64,000 nucleotides of DNA from Stentor roeselii (Eukaryota; Ciliophora; Heterotrichea; Heterotrichida; Stentoridae): positions 1-64,000 of the forward strand of contig RSEH01000187.1 in NCBI GenBank assembly GCA_006503475.1. Reading direction: 5' to 3'. The stretch's first letter is position 1. Every line of letters starts with the position of its first letter. The notes under the pieces were generated by a model. It had not been told where the DNA came from. It worked only from the letters and a program-made list of their open reading frames with translations, and searched no databases. Positions 40,387-49,713 of the stretch are shown piece by piece. Made by a program: the position numbers and the translations under genes.

Positions 40387-40563
40387 GGTTTCGACGAAAG
40401 ATTCAAGAGTTCTTCAGAAAGAGCAATGATGAACTTGAAAGATTTCTTCGAAAGATTAATAAAAATAATATTCATTCAACTACATAAATAAATTATTTCA
40501 AACTAATGAAATTTAAGCGGCTACCTCCACCTCCAATAAAACCTAATAAGAGTAGTTATATAA

Positions 40564-43437
40564 ATGGTGCAAGAAGGTCTCAGCAAACGTTTACAAATAA
40601 TCACTCTTTGTCCTCTGATTATAGGAATTCTAGTTTGCACAATCTTAATCATCGCGATTCTCTTCGACAACTACAAGACCTGGGTGAGTGACACTAAAGA
40701 CTACATAAAATCCTCAGAATTCGATTGTCTTCGGACTCTTTCCTCATCAGCATCAGACCTTCTAAACTCAAAAATAAAGCAAGTAACCTTCACTTAGATG
40801 TCCCTCGAGCTAAACTCTTTAAACCTCTTATTTTCAAAAGACATTCCTCTTGCCACCACATCCTCATCCCTAATAAACACGATAAACTACTACAAAGTAA
40901 AAGACTTTACTTCCGAAAATAAAGACTCAAAGACCGTCTGGATGTCGGACAATAAAGATTTCTCTAACTTCCAAGAATACGGCGAAAAACTGAGAAATAA
41001 CACAGCAGTTGTCGATGTTTTCATGAAAATTTTAATGGATGAAAGGCCTGAAGTGACTCAAATCGGGATGATCATTGATGACGATGTCGGTCTTCCGAAA
41101 AGTCAGATTCTTGACTATCGATTCCCTGTGATTGACTTGAAAGAAAACCCGAATGGAAGCAAGTCTTGCGGCAAGTCAGGTCAGTATAGTTCAACTTGCA
41201 CTGAAGCTTATCGCTTGCTGAAAGAAGAAAATCATGAAATCGTCGTGTTTACTGAGGAAGACTTGATAAAAGTACTGAGAAACTCTGAATTTGGAGCTTT
41301 TGTTTATTTTCTTCCTGTTAGTTACTTCGATCATTTGTTTCAAAAAGTTAATGATTACATGTTTTTCTTGTCAGATTCTTCAGGGTCAAGGACTATTCGT
41401 GTTTTTCGCATGGATGCCGGAGAAAATGACTTTGAATACAACCCAGAAGTAACAAGACTTTCTGAAAACCTATTCGATGACGAGAAGTTACAAAAAGAAA
41501 CGAATAAAGAGCTGGAAATTGCTGAGTCTAAATTAAATGACGAGGTTTCTTCATCATTTACCATCGAAGGGTACTACTCAACGTTTTACTCAAGTATCTC
41601 GAAGTTGAATGTAGTCCTTACAGGGTACAACGAATCCACTTCACTCAACGAGTCAGGTTCAATGATCGTCGGGGCTTACGTCAACAAAGGACTCGTCTTC
41701 AAACAGTGGAACCAAGTCCTCGACGACATCATCGACACCATCATCATTCAAATGGTCATCTTTTTGGTCCTTCTCGGAATCACCTGTCTTCTCGCCTGGC
41801 TTATCGCCCTTGAAATCACTGAAAGAGTCACTCATCCTATCTACCTCTTTGAAAAGTTCTTAAGAGGCGAAGAAGTTTCTATTGACTTTGAACGGAAGTA
41901 CAACAAAGAAGTTAATAAAATCTTGAATTACCTTCGCCTTTTAAAAACTCTTGAAAATATGATTGAACCAAGGTTTCTTCTACATCCGAATCTTGAAAAA
42001 CGTGAAGAAAATTTAAAGGAAACTTTAGAATTGTTTGAAGTTATCATGAATAAAAGAGGAAAATCGATTATTTTTAATTTACTTGGAAATATTGAGTTTA
42101 ATCGAGGGAATACGGCAAAAGCGGTTGAATGGTATCGAGAATCTGTGAAACAAATTGAGGAACTTATTATGGAAGTTGATGAACAGGATAAGGGGGAGAA
42201 GGGGTTGACTGATGAGGAGAAGGAAAAGTTGAATTTTAATGAGGAGAAGAAAGAGATTAATTGGGAAACTGAGAAAGTTTGTTTGAAGGATATGCTGATT
42301 GATAAAAAACAACAGCTTTGTATGGGACTTATTAGGGAAAGCTCGAATTCTGCATTGGATATTAATGAGTCTAGGAGTATTTTGAAGGAGACTAATAAGT
42401 ATCAGAAGGAAATCTTGCAGTATTATTCGGATAATAAGATTCAGTACTTTAGACTTATCAAAATGTTGATTGATATGGCTAGGGTTTATAAAGAACTTAA
42501 GTATTATCACTCGGGGATTGAATTACTTGATTTTGTGCAGGATGAACTTAAGAAACTTGAAATTGATGGCGCTAGTCAAATCGACATCGACACTGCCCGT
42601 CTTTCAAAGTTAGGAGTGATAACAAACGACCAAGAGCAATCAAACCAAAACCTTCACTTCTCAATAAAAGGTTACACATTCGAGCGAGACATCCTAATGC
42701 AAATGGCCTATTACCACAGAGCAAAGATCTGCAAAGAATGCGACAAGCCCTACGAAGCAGGTCAGGCCTACACATCAGTGATCGTAATAAAAAAATAGGA
42801 AAAAGGTGACTATTACGACCCGGTACTTCGACGAAGATCAATAAAAAAGCTATCATCACTTCTAGACAAATACGGTGCATTATCAGAAACCATAAACAAG
42901 CTAAAATCCGAACTTTCAGAGCCAAAAGCTTCAATTTTATTCGTCCTTGCCTTCGACATCAATTTTTCTCCATACTCAGAAATAATCCAAACTTTCATCA
43001 GTGAAAAACTCTCGAATTACAAAGTAGGAGCCACAACTCTCAACCCAAGACCTGAACTTAAAATGAAAGCCTGGCTTCGAGACGACCCCGCAGGAGACTT
43101 TCAAGATTTCGTTGAAAGGTCGAAGGAAACTGGAAAACAACAAAGCGCACTTGACTCAGTCATGACTGCAATTGACTATTTTGAAGAAAGTGGCTCGGAT
43201 AAGAAATTTTTAATCATCGTTACAAATGAATTCACTACAAATGGCTTTGCAGAACTAGAAGATTTGCCACTTTTAACCCAAAAAGACCTGAAAGTTCATT
43301 TATTATGTCAGGACTCTTTTAAAAACTCAGCAGTTTTTAGAGCTTTTGAAGGAATTCAAGCGAAAATCGACCTGTTTTCACCAGAGTCTCTGGAAAAAGT
43401 CCTTAACTCGATTTACAAGTCGATAAGAAACTCTTAG
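40564..43437 (+). CDS. Two-TM sensor-like receptor with TPR and vWA-like domains (two introns)
   Basis: Exons 40564-40782, 40798-42783 and 42799-43437 join to 947 residues. The start at 40564 is preceded directly by an in-frame TAA. A first membrane helix lies at about 12-34. A large extracellular region of about 350 residues follows, with the layout of a Cache-type sensor. A second helix sits at about 385-408 (IIQMVIFLVLLGITCLLAWL), then a HAMP-like helix pair (ITERVTHPIYLFEKFL). TPR-like helices fill about 470-720. The C-terminal domain from about 778 has ILFVLAFDINFS, a D-x-N-x-S MIDAS-like motif, and IIVTNEF, so a vWA fold is inferred. The ligand and output are unknown. Confidence 0.78.
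40783..40797 (+). other. 15-nt intron 1 of receptor gene
   Basis: GTAACCTTCACTTAG, phase 0, in-frame TAG if retained. Removal joins the first membrane helix to the extracellular domain. Confidence 0.88.
42784..42798 (+). other. 15-nt intron 2 of receptor gene
   Basis: GTAATAAAAAAATAG, phase 0, in-frame TAG if retained. The frame continues for 213 codons after removal. Confidence 0.92.
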
Positions 43438-43452
43438 TAACTAAGATTAATA

Positions 43453-44211
43453 ATGAACCATCTTTTTTCACAAGAAGGCTCAGGTGAGGCAGTTAAGCAG
43501 AAACTTTTCCAGAAATTTAAAGAGTACCTCGCATCTGCTCAAAAAGAAATGCAAGTTCTTTACGACCTGCAAAACGAGAAAAACGATGCAAGACTGAAAG
43601 TCGAAGCAGATAAAATCCAGATGGTCATAGACGAGAAGCAAAAAGTGATCGATGTCTTAAAAGAAAGAATCCAAGAAATGAAAGACCATAAAAAACTCAG
43701 GACTTTCCGCCTTTACTCAACTTTAACCCGTGCAAACAACAAGAAAACAAAGAAAGTCTCTTTATCTGCATGGATTAAATACCATCAAAACCGCATTCAA
43801 AAGCGAAAGATGAACATTTACATTGAAAGTTTCTGTCGAAGAGGTTCAGCAATGCGACATTTTAAGGCTTGGAAGCAAGAAACAATGCAATTTCACAAAA
43901 ATAACGTGAATGTCGCTACCCAGAAAAAAATTCATGCGGAAGTTAATCTAGCAAGTCAGAGGGCGACTGAAGAAGTAGGAATTTTAAGACTTATGGTGAA
44001 AGAACTCACAGAAGACCTGCGCAGCGAGACCATCGCGAAGAACACCTTGAAGTACAAGTTCGAACAAGCCTTATTAAGAGGAATGTCAGCTTTAAACATG
44101 GAAAACATGAACATCCAACAAGACATCATCTCTCAAAATCGCTCTTTCACTGAAACAAGTCGCGCATTGTTATTCACTCCAGAAAAATTTGGTTATTTTA
44201 CAAGATCTTAG
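43453..44211 (+). CDS. POC5: POC5-like centriolar protein
   Basis: 252 residues, mostly helical. The C-terminal segment LLRGMSALNMENMNI matches the hallmark of POC5 (x-RGV-x-ALNLEAM). Upstream, AWIKYHQNRIQKRK and FKAWKQETMQFHKN are Sfi1-type centrin-binding repeats with the key Trp, as POC5 has. Human POC5 is longer (about 575 residues), so this is a compact version. Family knowledge: POC5 binds centrin and forms the inner scaffold of the centriole with POC1B and FAM161A. It starts 15 bp after the receptor gene on the same strand, so its promoter must be very short or lie inside that gene's 3' end. Confidence 0.8.
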   Translation: MNHLFSQEGSGEAVKQKLFQKFKEYLASAQKEMQVLYDLQNEKNDARLKVEADKIQMVIDEKQKVIDVLKERIQEMKDHKKLRTFRLYSTLTRANNKKTKKVSLSAWIKYHQNRIQKRKMNIYIESFCRRGSAMRHFKAWKQETMQFHKNNVNVATQKKIHAEVNLASQRATEEVGILRLMVKELTEDLRSETIAKNTLKYKFEQALLRGMSALNMENMNIQQDIISQNRSFTETSRALLFTPEKFGYFTRS

Positions 44212-44254
44212 ATAAATTTAGTCCTATTACTTCATTCGCTAAGTTAATATCGAT

Positions 44255-45349
44255 ATGAGAGGTCTCACCCTGGAGCAAAAAGAAGAAATCGTTTTAAGTT
44301 ACAACAAACTTGCAATGGAACAACTTCAAAAGGAAAACTTTGACAATTCTATGACTTATCTTAAACAAGCACTTATCGCTATCAAGCCAGTTTCTGAAAG
44401 TAGATTCAAACACAAACTCATGGCAATAACTTTCAACAATCTTGGATGTTTCTTCAAAAAAAGCAGGAATTTTCAAGAAGCTCTTAAGTATTTAGAAAAA
44501 TGCGTCGAATTTGAACATACGCTTCCAGCTGAAGCTGGAACTTTCGCTGGAGCTTATTTGAATATGTGCTCGATTTACTCGCAAATGACTGAACATCAGA
44601 AGGCTCTTGGATGTGGGTTGAAATCGATTCTCTTGTTGAAAACGGTTTATAGGGATAACAGTAGACTTGTACCTACTTTGATTATTGCTTATCATAATGT
44701 TGCTTCTGAATATCGCATGCTTGGAAGGTTTCAAGAAGCTGAGGAGTGTTTGAAGAATGCTCTTGAAGTTTCTAATGATTCTGGTAGTCCGAATGAGGGG
44801 TATGAGAAAGGTCTTAGGTTTAAACTTTCAACGTTTCAGCATAGGCATAAAACTCCTAATTTTGAGTATTTTTCGAGAGTTCATATGTCTAGAGGTAGAA
44901 TTCGACCAAGTCGTCCAAAGTCTCGAGCTACAAGCGAAGATAAAAAAAGAGGAAAATATGAAAACTTTCCTGTTGAATCCAAACTTTCAAGGCCGAGGTC
45001 TAAGCAAAAATACGCTTTTTTACCTTCTCACATCGAGCTTCAACAACCTTTTGTTCCAACTTTATTCGCTGAAGAAGAATCAGTTGCTCAAACTGAGAAG
45101 TCTGACAGCGGGACCACAACACTATCTAAGAAAATCGAAATAAACTATATTCGAGAAATCGAAAGATTCGCTGCTATTAGAATTCAGAGCTGGTGGAAAG
45201 GAATTTTGGCCAGAAAAGATTTTCATTCCAGAAAAATTGAATTTCAAGTAAAAAAGGCAGAAGCTAAAGCTCGGAAAGCCGTTGAAGAGTACGAAAGATT
45301 GAGAAACTTTGCAGAAAAACTAAGGCCTAAATCATACCACAAGAAGTAA
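44255..45349 (+). CDS. TPR protein with a C-terminal IQ motif
   Basis: 364 residues. TPR repeats fill about 10-180 (LAMEQLQKENFDNSMTYLKQ, LGCFFKKSRNFQEALKYLEK and VASEYRMLGRFQEAEECLKN are clear units). A basic, Ser-rich linker follows, and an IQ motif sits at about 305-325 (FAAIRIQSWWKGILARKDF), so calmodulin or centrin binding is likely. A charged helix ends the chain. Similar TPR-IQ proteins are abundant in ciliates. The position next to a POC5-like gene hints at a basal-body role but does not show it. Confidence 0.75.
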   Translation: MRGLTLEQKEEIVLSYNKLAMEQLQKENFDNSMTYLKQALIAIKPVSESRFKHKLMAITFNNLGCFFKKSRNFQEALKYLEKCVEFEHTLPAEAGTFAGAYLNMCSIYSQMTEHQKALGCGLKSILLLKTVYRDNSRLVPTLIIAYHNVASEYRMLGRFQEAEECLKNALEVSNDSGSPNEGYEKGLRFKLSTFQHRHKTPNFEYFSRVHMSRGRIRPSRPKSRATSEDKKRGKYENFPVESKLSRPRSKQKYAFLPSHIELQQPFVPTLFAEEESVAQTEKSDSGTTTLSKKIEINYIREIERFAAIRIQSWWKGILARKDFHSRKIEFQVKKAEAKARKAVEEYERLRNFAEKLRPKSYHKK

Positions 45350-45402
45350 TGAAGCAAATTTGAAATGATTCATTTGCTAGAACTAGGATAAATGGTTATA
45401 AA

Positions 45403-46371
45403 ATGATGAGACATATGATAGGTCAGCCAGCCGAATGCGGTGGTCCAGCAGGAGGAAATGCTTACAGCCATCCCTTTGACTACTACCTCAAGTGTATGGT
45501 CGGAGGAATCTTCGCATGTGGACTGACCCACACTCTAGTATGTCCTCTCGATATTGTCAAGTGCAACATGCAGGCCAACCCTGGCAAGTTCAAATCAATG
45601 AAAATGTCTTACCAAGCCTTAGTCGCTGAAAGCGGCCACTCTTGGATTAAGCTTGGCTGGCTTCCGACTCTTATCGGCTACTCTCTTCAAGGCTTCGCCA
45701 AGTTTGGGTTTTATGAGATGTTCAAGGATATTTATGGAGGATACGTCGCAAGAAATTTCAGTGATGAAGCTGCTGTCACATTTAGAAGTGTCATTTGGGC
45801 ATCTGCCTCTGCTTCAGCTGAATTCATTGCGGATGTTTTACTTTGTCCTTTTGAAGCTGTTAAGGTTAGGATACAGACTAGTGCAAAAGGGACTTTCCCT
45901 GAAACTTTTGGAGCAGGCTGGGCAAAAATCTCATCAACTGAAGGAACAAACGGTTTCTACAAAGGAATCGCTCCTCTCTGGGGCCGTCAAGTGCCATACA
46001 CTATAATGAAGTTCGTGGTGTTCGAAAAGACAGTATCCATTATTTTCGACAACATCCTTCAAAAAAAACGAGACGAATTCGGAAAAGCTTTTAACCTTTC
46101 AATGACATTCTTATCCGGATACATCGCAGGAGTGGTCTGCGCAGTAGTCTCCCACCCAGCAGACACTTTATTCACAGCTTATAACAAGAAGCAGACAGGA
46201 GGAGGTTCATTTTCAACAGAAATTAAGAAGATCTATGCAGAAATGCCTCAGGGCGGCCTTTGGAAAGGACTGGTGGCAAGAATTTTCATGGTTGGAACTC
46301 TGACTGGTCTTCAGTGGTGGTTGTATGACAGCTGGAAAGCAGCTTGTGGCTTGAAGCCCACCGGGTCTTAA
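45403..46371 (+). CDS. SLC25A3: Mitochondrial phosphate carrier (SLC25A3 type)
   Basis: 322 residues with three mitochondrial-carrier repeats. Each has the P-x-(D/E)-x-x-(K/R) signature: PLDIVKCNMQ, PFEAVKVRIQ and PADTLF in the third, which lacks the usual basic residue at that spot. WLPTLIGYSLQGFAKFGFYE in repeat 1 and RQVPYTIMKFVVFEKTV in repeat 2 are diagnostic of the phosphate carrier. It imports phosphate with protons (or in exchange for hydroxide) across the inner membrane for ATP synthesis. The N-terminal 24 residues are Gly/His-rich and differ from animal transit peptides. Confidence 0.92.
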   Translation: MMRHMIGQPAECGGPAGGNAYSHPFDYYLKCMVGGIFACGLTHTLVCPLDIVKCNMQANPGKFKSMKMSYQALVAESGHSWIKLGWLPTLIGYSLQGFAKFGFYEMFKDIYGGYVARNFSDEAAVTFRSVIWASASASAEFIADVLLCPFEAVKVRIQTSAKGTFPETFGAGWAKISSTEGTNGFYKGIAPLWGRQVPYTIMKFVVFEKTVSIIFDNILQKKRDEFGKAFNLSMTFLSGYIAGVVCAVVSHPADTLFTAYNKKQTGGGSFSTEIKKIYAEMPQGGLWKGLVARIFMVGTLTGLQWWLYDSWKAACGLKPTGS

Positions 46372-46424
46372 TTAGCTTAGATATAAATAAGAACTTAACG
46401 AGTTCTTCTACTTTTCATTAATAC

Positions 46425-47816
46425 CTATGAATTAAATAATAGGCGACCTTTACCTTGGGATTCTCTTCCACGGATCCAAGGGTGCTTCAAGGCGTCTTCT
46501 GCGGAAAATCGCTCAGATGGGTCCCAGGTTAAAGCAGATGATATGAAGTCTTCGAAGAGAACCTCGTCTTTTTCATTTGGTCGAATGATGTCTTTTAATG
46601 TCCATTTTTGAACAACAGTTTCATTAAAAAAACCGCTTTTTCGATTACTTTTCTCAGCCATCCTGACAGGTGGAGGGCCGATGACCTGAATAATTTTCGC
46701 CAGTTGGTCCTTTTCATTATCTCCAGGGAACAAAGGCCTTCCTGTGAAAAGTTCAACAAGTACACATCCAAGTGACCAAACATCAACTTTGCAGTCATAC
46801 CCGCAGGCAAGTATGACTTCAGGTGCCCTATAATACCTGCTTTGAAGATAAGTATAAAGCGGGTTACTCGAGGTAATAGCAGATCCAAAATCCACAACTT
46901 TAATACTTGTTTTATTTTCACTTTTCAACAAAATATTTTCTAATTTCAAGTCACAATGAAACATTCCTAAACTATGAACATGTTTCAAGCTAATCAAAAC
47001 TTGCGCTGCGATTCTTTTAATAAAACTAAGACTCACTCCTTGAAACAAGTTTTTTCTAAGAAACTGGTAAAGGTTAATCGAAAGTAATTCAAATGAAAGA
47101 CAAAGATGATTGCGAAACTCGAAACTAGAAAGAAGTTGAACAATATTATGACTATCAGGGTCTAGTTCTTTAAGTATTTCCAATATTTTCACTTCATTTT
47201 CGCCTTGTTTTCTGATATTTCCTCCTCGTCGAATAACTTTAACCGCAACAAGTTGTTCATTTTTATAGTCAAAACATTTGTAAACATGTCCAAAAGTGCC
47301 GCGACCGATGAGTTCCAACAGTTCATATCGATAAGCAAGGTGATCTCCTGCAACAGCTCGATACGCTCCTTGCTGATCAGTGTGATTATCTTGCAATTTA
47401 TGCACTTTATGTCCAAAGTAAAAGACTTGCTCGTAGTTCCTGATCTCTTTCGCTTCTAACTCAGTGAGGTACGAACGGTAAAGTCCCATCACCCGCGTGC
47501 CTGTCATTGGAAGTTCAAAAAGCCGCATTGGGTAATTTTCATCATTTTTCAAATCTTCCAATGAAAACCTCGGCGAGACCACTCTTTTTGAAAGAGCTGA
47601 AACAGAAGTGCTTTGTTTTAAAGGCTTTTGACGCCCTGCGGGCGTCGGGGTGATTGCTTGATTTGAGGAGATCTCAGATAAGGGCTTTTTAGGAGATATG
47701 AAAAAATCACGGGGGGTCTTGCTTTGGTCTTCCGGGATTGAAAAAAGTGAAAAGTTCTCAGAAAGGTCCTTTTCTTTATTTCCTTGAGTAAAAAGTTTAA
47801 CCCTGGGCAAGTTCAT
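46425..47816 (-). CDS. DYRK-family protein kinase
   Basis: 463 residues. The kinase domain covers about 158-452. Gly loop IGRGTFGHVYK, lysine in VAVKVIRR, catalytic loop HCDLKLEN, DFG in VVDFGSA and the activation loop YTYLQSRYYRAPEV are all intact. The Y-x-Y motif and SRYYRAPE mark the CMGC group and DYRK, with a DYRK2/3-like insert pattern. HCDLKLEN replaces the usual HCDLKPEN. The preceding DH-box-like region (about 110-150, YGHK-like FYFGHKVHKL) also fits class 2 DYRKs. These kinases autophosphorylate the loop tyrosine and act on Ser/Thr. A GC palindrome sits in the N-terminal coding part at 47630. Confidence 0.86.
   Translation of the reverse strand: MNLPRVKLFTQGNKEKDLSENFSLFSIPEDQSKTPRDFFISPKKPLSEISSNQAITPTPAGRQKPLKQSTSVSALSKRVVSPRFSLEDLKNDENYPMRLFELPMTGTRVMGLYRSYLTELEAKEIRNYEQVFYFGHKVHKLQDNHTDQQGAYRAVAGDHLAYRYELLELIGRGTFGHVYKCFDYKNEQLVAVKVIRRGGNIRKQGENEVKILEILKELDPDSHNIVQLLSSFEFRNHLCLSFELLSINLYQFLRKNLFQGVSLSFIKRIAAQVLISLKHVHSLGMFHCDLKLENILLKSENKTSIKVVDFGSAITSSNPLYTYLQSRYYRAPEVILACGYDCKVDVWSLGCVLVELFTGRPLFPGDNEKDQLAKIIQVIGPPPVRMAEKSNRKSGFFNETVVQKWTLKDIIRPNEKDEVLFEDFISSALTWDPSERFSAEDALKHPWIRGRESQGKGRLLFNS
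47630..47646. repeat. GC-rich 17-nt palindrome in a coding region
   Basis: GACGCCCTGCGGGCGTC: 7-bp arms with a 3-nt centre, within the disordered N-terminal part of the DYRK gene, encoding part of TPAGRQK. It shares the CCGCAGG core with the palindrome at 24846-24863. Confidence 0.8.
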
Positions 47817-47966
47817 GTATTTAAATTATATTCCCTCATTTTCACTAAGAAAGTCTCCATTTACCCATTCAAATCTTTTAACCTCTGAACCTCCTTAATC
47901 AAAGCGTTTCTTCATTAAACCACTCACAAGTTCCAGTGATTTTTTTCCATCTTTAGAAATTCTAGA

Positions 47967-49661
47967 ATGGCAGCTGAGTGGAAGGAAAAAGGAAACAAAG
48001 AGTTCTCTGCAGGGAACTTCGAGCAAGCAATTGACTTCTTTACGAAAGCGATTTCAATTGACCCTAACGACCACGTTTTTTATTCAAATCGTTCAGCTTG
48101 TTACGCGAGTTTGAAGGACTACGAAAAAGCTTTGGAGGACGCAGAAAAGTGCATTAATTTGAAACCTGACTGGGTAAGAGGCTACACCCGCAAAGCGCTT
48201 GCTGAGTTTTACCTGGACGACTTTGACTCCGCCATCAAGACCTACGAAGAAGGACTGAAACTCGATCCGAACAACCAGCAGCTTAAAGACGGTCTTCAAC
48301 AAGCTCGACAGAAACTTGAAGAAAACAAGTCTCAGGGCAATCCGATGGCAGGACTTTTGAGTGAAGCGAATATTGCAAAGTTAAGAGTCCATCCGAAAAC
48401 TGCTCATTTCTTTTTACAGCAAGATTTTGTCACTATGTTGGACTTGATTAAAACTAACCCGAATCTGATGAGTATGATGTTTCAAGATCCAAGATTTTCT
48501 GAATGTTTAGGAGTTTTACTTGGCTTTGATTTTAACTCTGCTGGGAAATCAGGGAGTTCTGGTGAGGAATCGGGGAAGGGTAGTCATGCAAGTCATTCTA
48601 CAGAGACGAAGAAGGAAGATGTGAAGAAGGAAGAGCCGAGGAAGGAAGAAGTGAAGAAGGAAGAACCGAAAATCCCGGCAAAGAAAAATAATGACAATGC
48701 TGAAGACTTTAAAGAACAAGGCAACTTGGCTTATAAGAAAAAGGACTGGGCGAAAGCACTTGAAATGTACGACAAGGCTTTAGAAATAAACTCCAATGAA
48801 ATCACTTACATCAATAATAAAGCCGCTGTTTACTTCGCCATGGGAGACTACTCAAAATGTGTTGAAGTCTCTGATGAAGCTTTAAACAAAGGAAAAGAAG
48901 TCCACTCAGACCTCTCAAAACTCGCAAGAGCTTTATCAAGAAAAGGAATGGCTTTAGAGAAACTCGGCGATTTAGATGCAGCCATCGCTGCCGTCAAAGC
49001 TTCACTCATGGAGTTCATGGACGATAAAACCAAATTTTACCTCAGAGACCTTGAAAAAGCTAAAAAAAAGCGAGACGAGGAACTTTACCTCAGCCCTGAA
49101 AAAGCCGAAGAAGCCAACACCCAGGCGAATGACTTCTTCAAACAAGGCAACTTTCCAAAAGCTCTTGAATTTTACGAAGAAGCCATTAAAAGAAACCCTA
49201 AATCTGCGAAGTACTACTCAAATCGTGCCACTTGTTTTTCGAAACTCATGGAATTTCCTAGTGCTTTAAGAGATGCTGACAAGGCCTTGGAACTTGACCC
49301 TAACTTCGTTAGGGCGATTTTGAGAAAAGCGGCTATTCACACTGCGATGAAAGAGTATCATAAGGCACTTGAAGCTTATCAGAAAGTCATGAAATTAGAA
49401 CCGGAGAATCAAGAGGCGAAAGAAGGGTATTATAAAGTTATGGGAATGGTGAATACTACCAGTGAACAACCTGATGAAGAAAGGATCAGACATGCCATGG
49501 CCGACCCTGAGATTCAGAATATTCTCAGAGATCCTACTATTAATCAGGTACTTAAAGATATGCAAGAAAACCCACATGCCAGTCAAGGGTACCTCAAAGA
49601 CCCGAAGATTATGAGCGCGATTAGCAAATTAGCTGCTGCTGGAATTTTGAGATTAGGTTGA
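47967..49661 (+). CDS. STI1: STI1/Hop co-chaperone
   Basis: 564 residues with the full STI1 layout: TPR1 (about 1-118), DP1 with STI1 repeats (about 130-190), a Lys/Glu-rich linker (about 195-240), TPR2A (about 243-370), TPR2B (about 375-495) and DP2 (about 505-560). Clamp residues are visible, for example KGNKEF and YSNRSACY in TPR1, and EQGNLAYKKKDW and YINNKAAVY in TPR2A. It hands clients from Hsp70 to Hsp90 in the cytosol by binding their EEVD tails. Length equals that of animal and plant homologues. The frame ends in TGA. Confidence 0.95.
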   Translation: MAAEWKEKGNKEFSAGNFEQAIDFFTKAISIDPNDHVFYSNRSACYASLKDYEKALEDAEKCINLKPDWVRGYTRKALAEFYLDDFDSAIKTYEEGLKLDPNNQQLKDGLQQARQKLEENKSQGNPMAGLLSEANIAKLRVHPKTAHFFLQQDFVTMLDLIKTNPNLMSMMFQDPRFSECLGVLLGFDFNSAGKSGSSGEESGKGSHASHSTETKKEDVKKEEPRKEEVKKEEPKIPAKKNNDNAEDFKEQGNLAYKKKDWAKALEMYDKALEINSNEITYINNKAAVYFAMGDYSKCVEVSDEALNKGKEVHSDLSKLARALSRKGMALEKLGDLDAAIAAVKASLMEFMDDKTKFYLRDLEKAKKKRDEELYLSPEKAEEANTQANDFFKQGNFPKALEFYEEAIKRNPKSAKYYSNRATCFSKLMEFPSALRDADKALELDPNFVRAILRKAAIHTAMKEYHKALEAYQKVMKLEPENQEAKEGYYKVMGMVNTTSEQPDEERIRHAMADPEIQNILRDPTINQVLKDMQENPHASQGYLKDPKIMSAISKLAAAGILRLG

Positions 49662-49713
49662 ATAATGATTAAAAAACATTATAAAATTTTAGGATTTTGA
49701 AGAAGGTTTAATT

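Noticed and set aside
40212-40491. Open frames on both strands of the 63-bp array as genes
   Set aside because: The plus frame has only a TTG start, and the minus frame is short and stops within the array. Openness follows from the period being a multiple of three.
40506-40691. Open frame starting with an ATG just upstream of the receptor gene
   Set aside because: It overlaps the receptor's first exon in another frame. Joining it would need a 22-nt intron, unlike the nine 15-nt ones, and an in-frame TAA sits directly before the receptor ATG.
43438-43452. Fusion of the receptor and POC5 genes by a hidden intron
   Set aside because: The 15-bp gap has no GT...AG of that size, and both ends have good stop and start codons.
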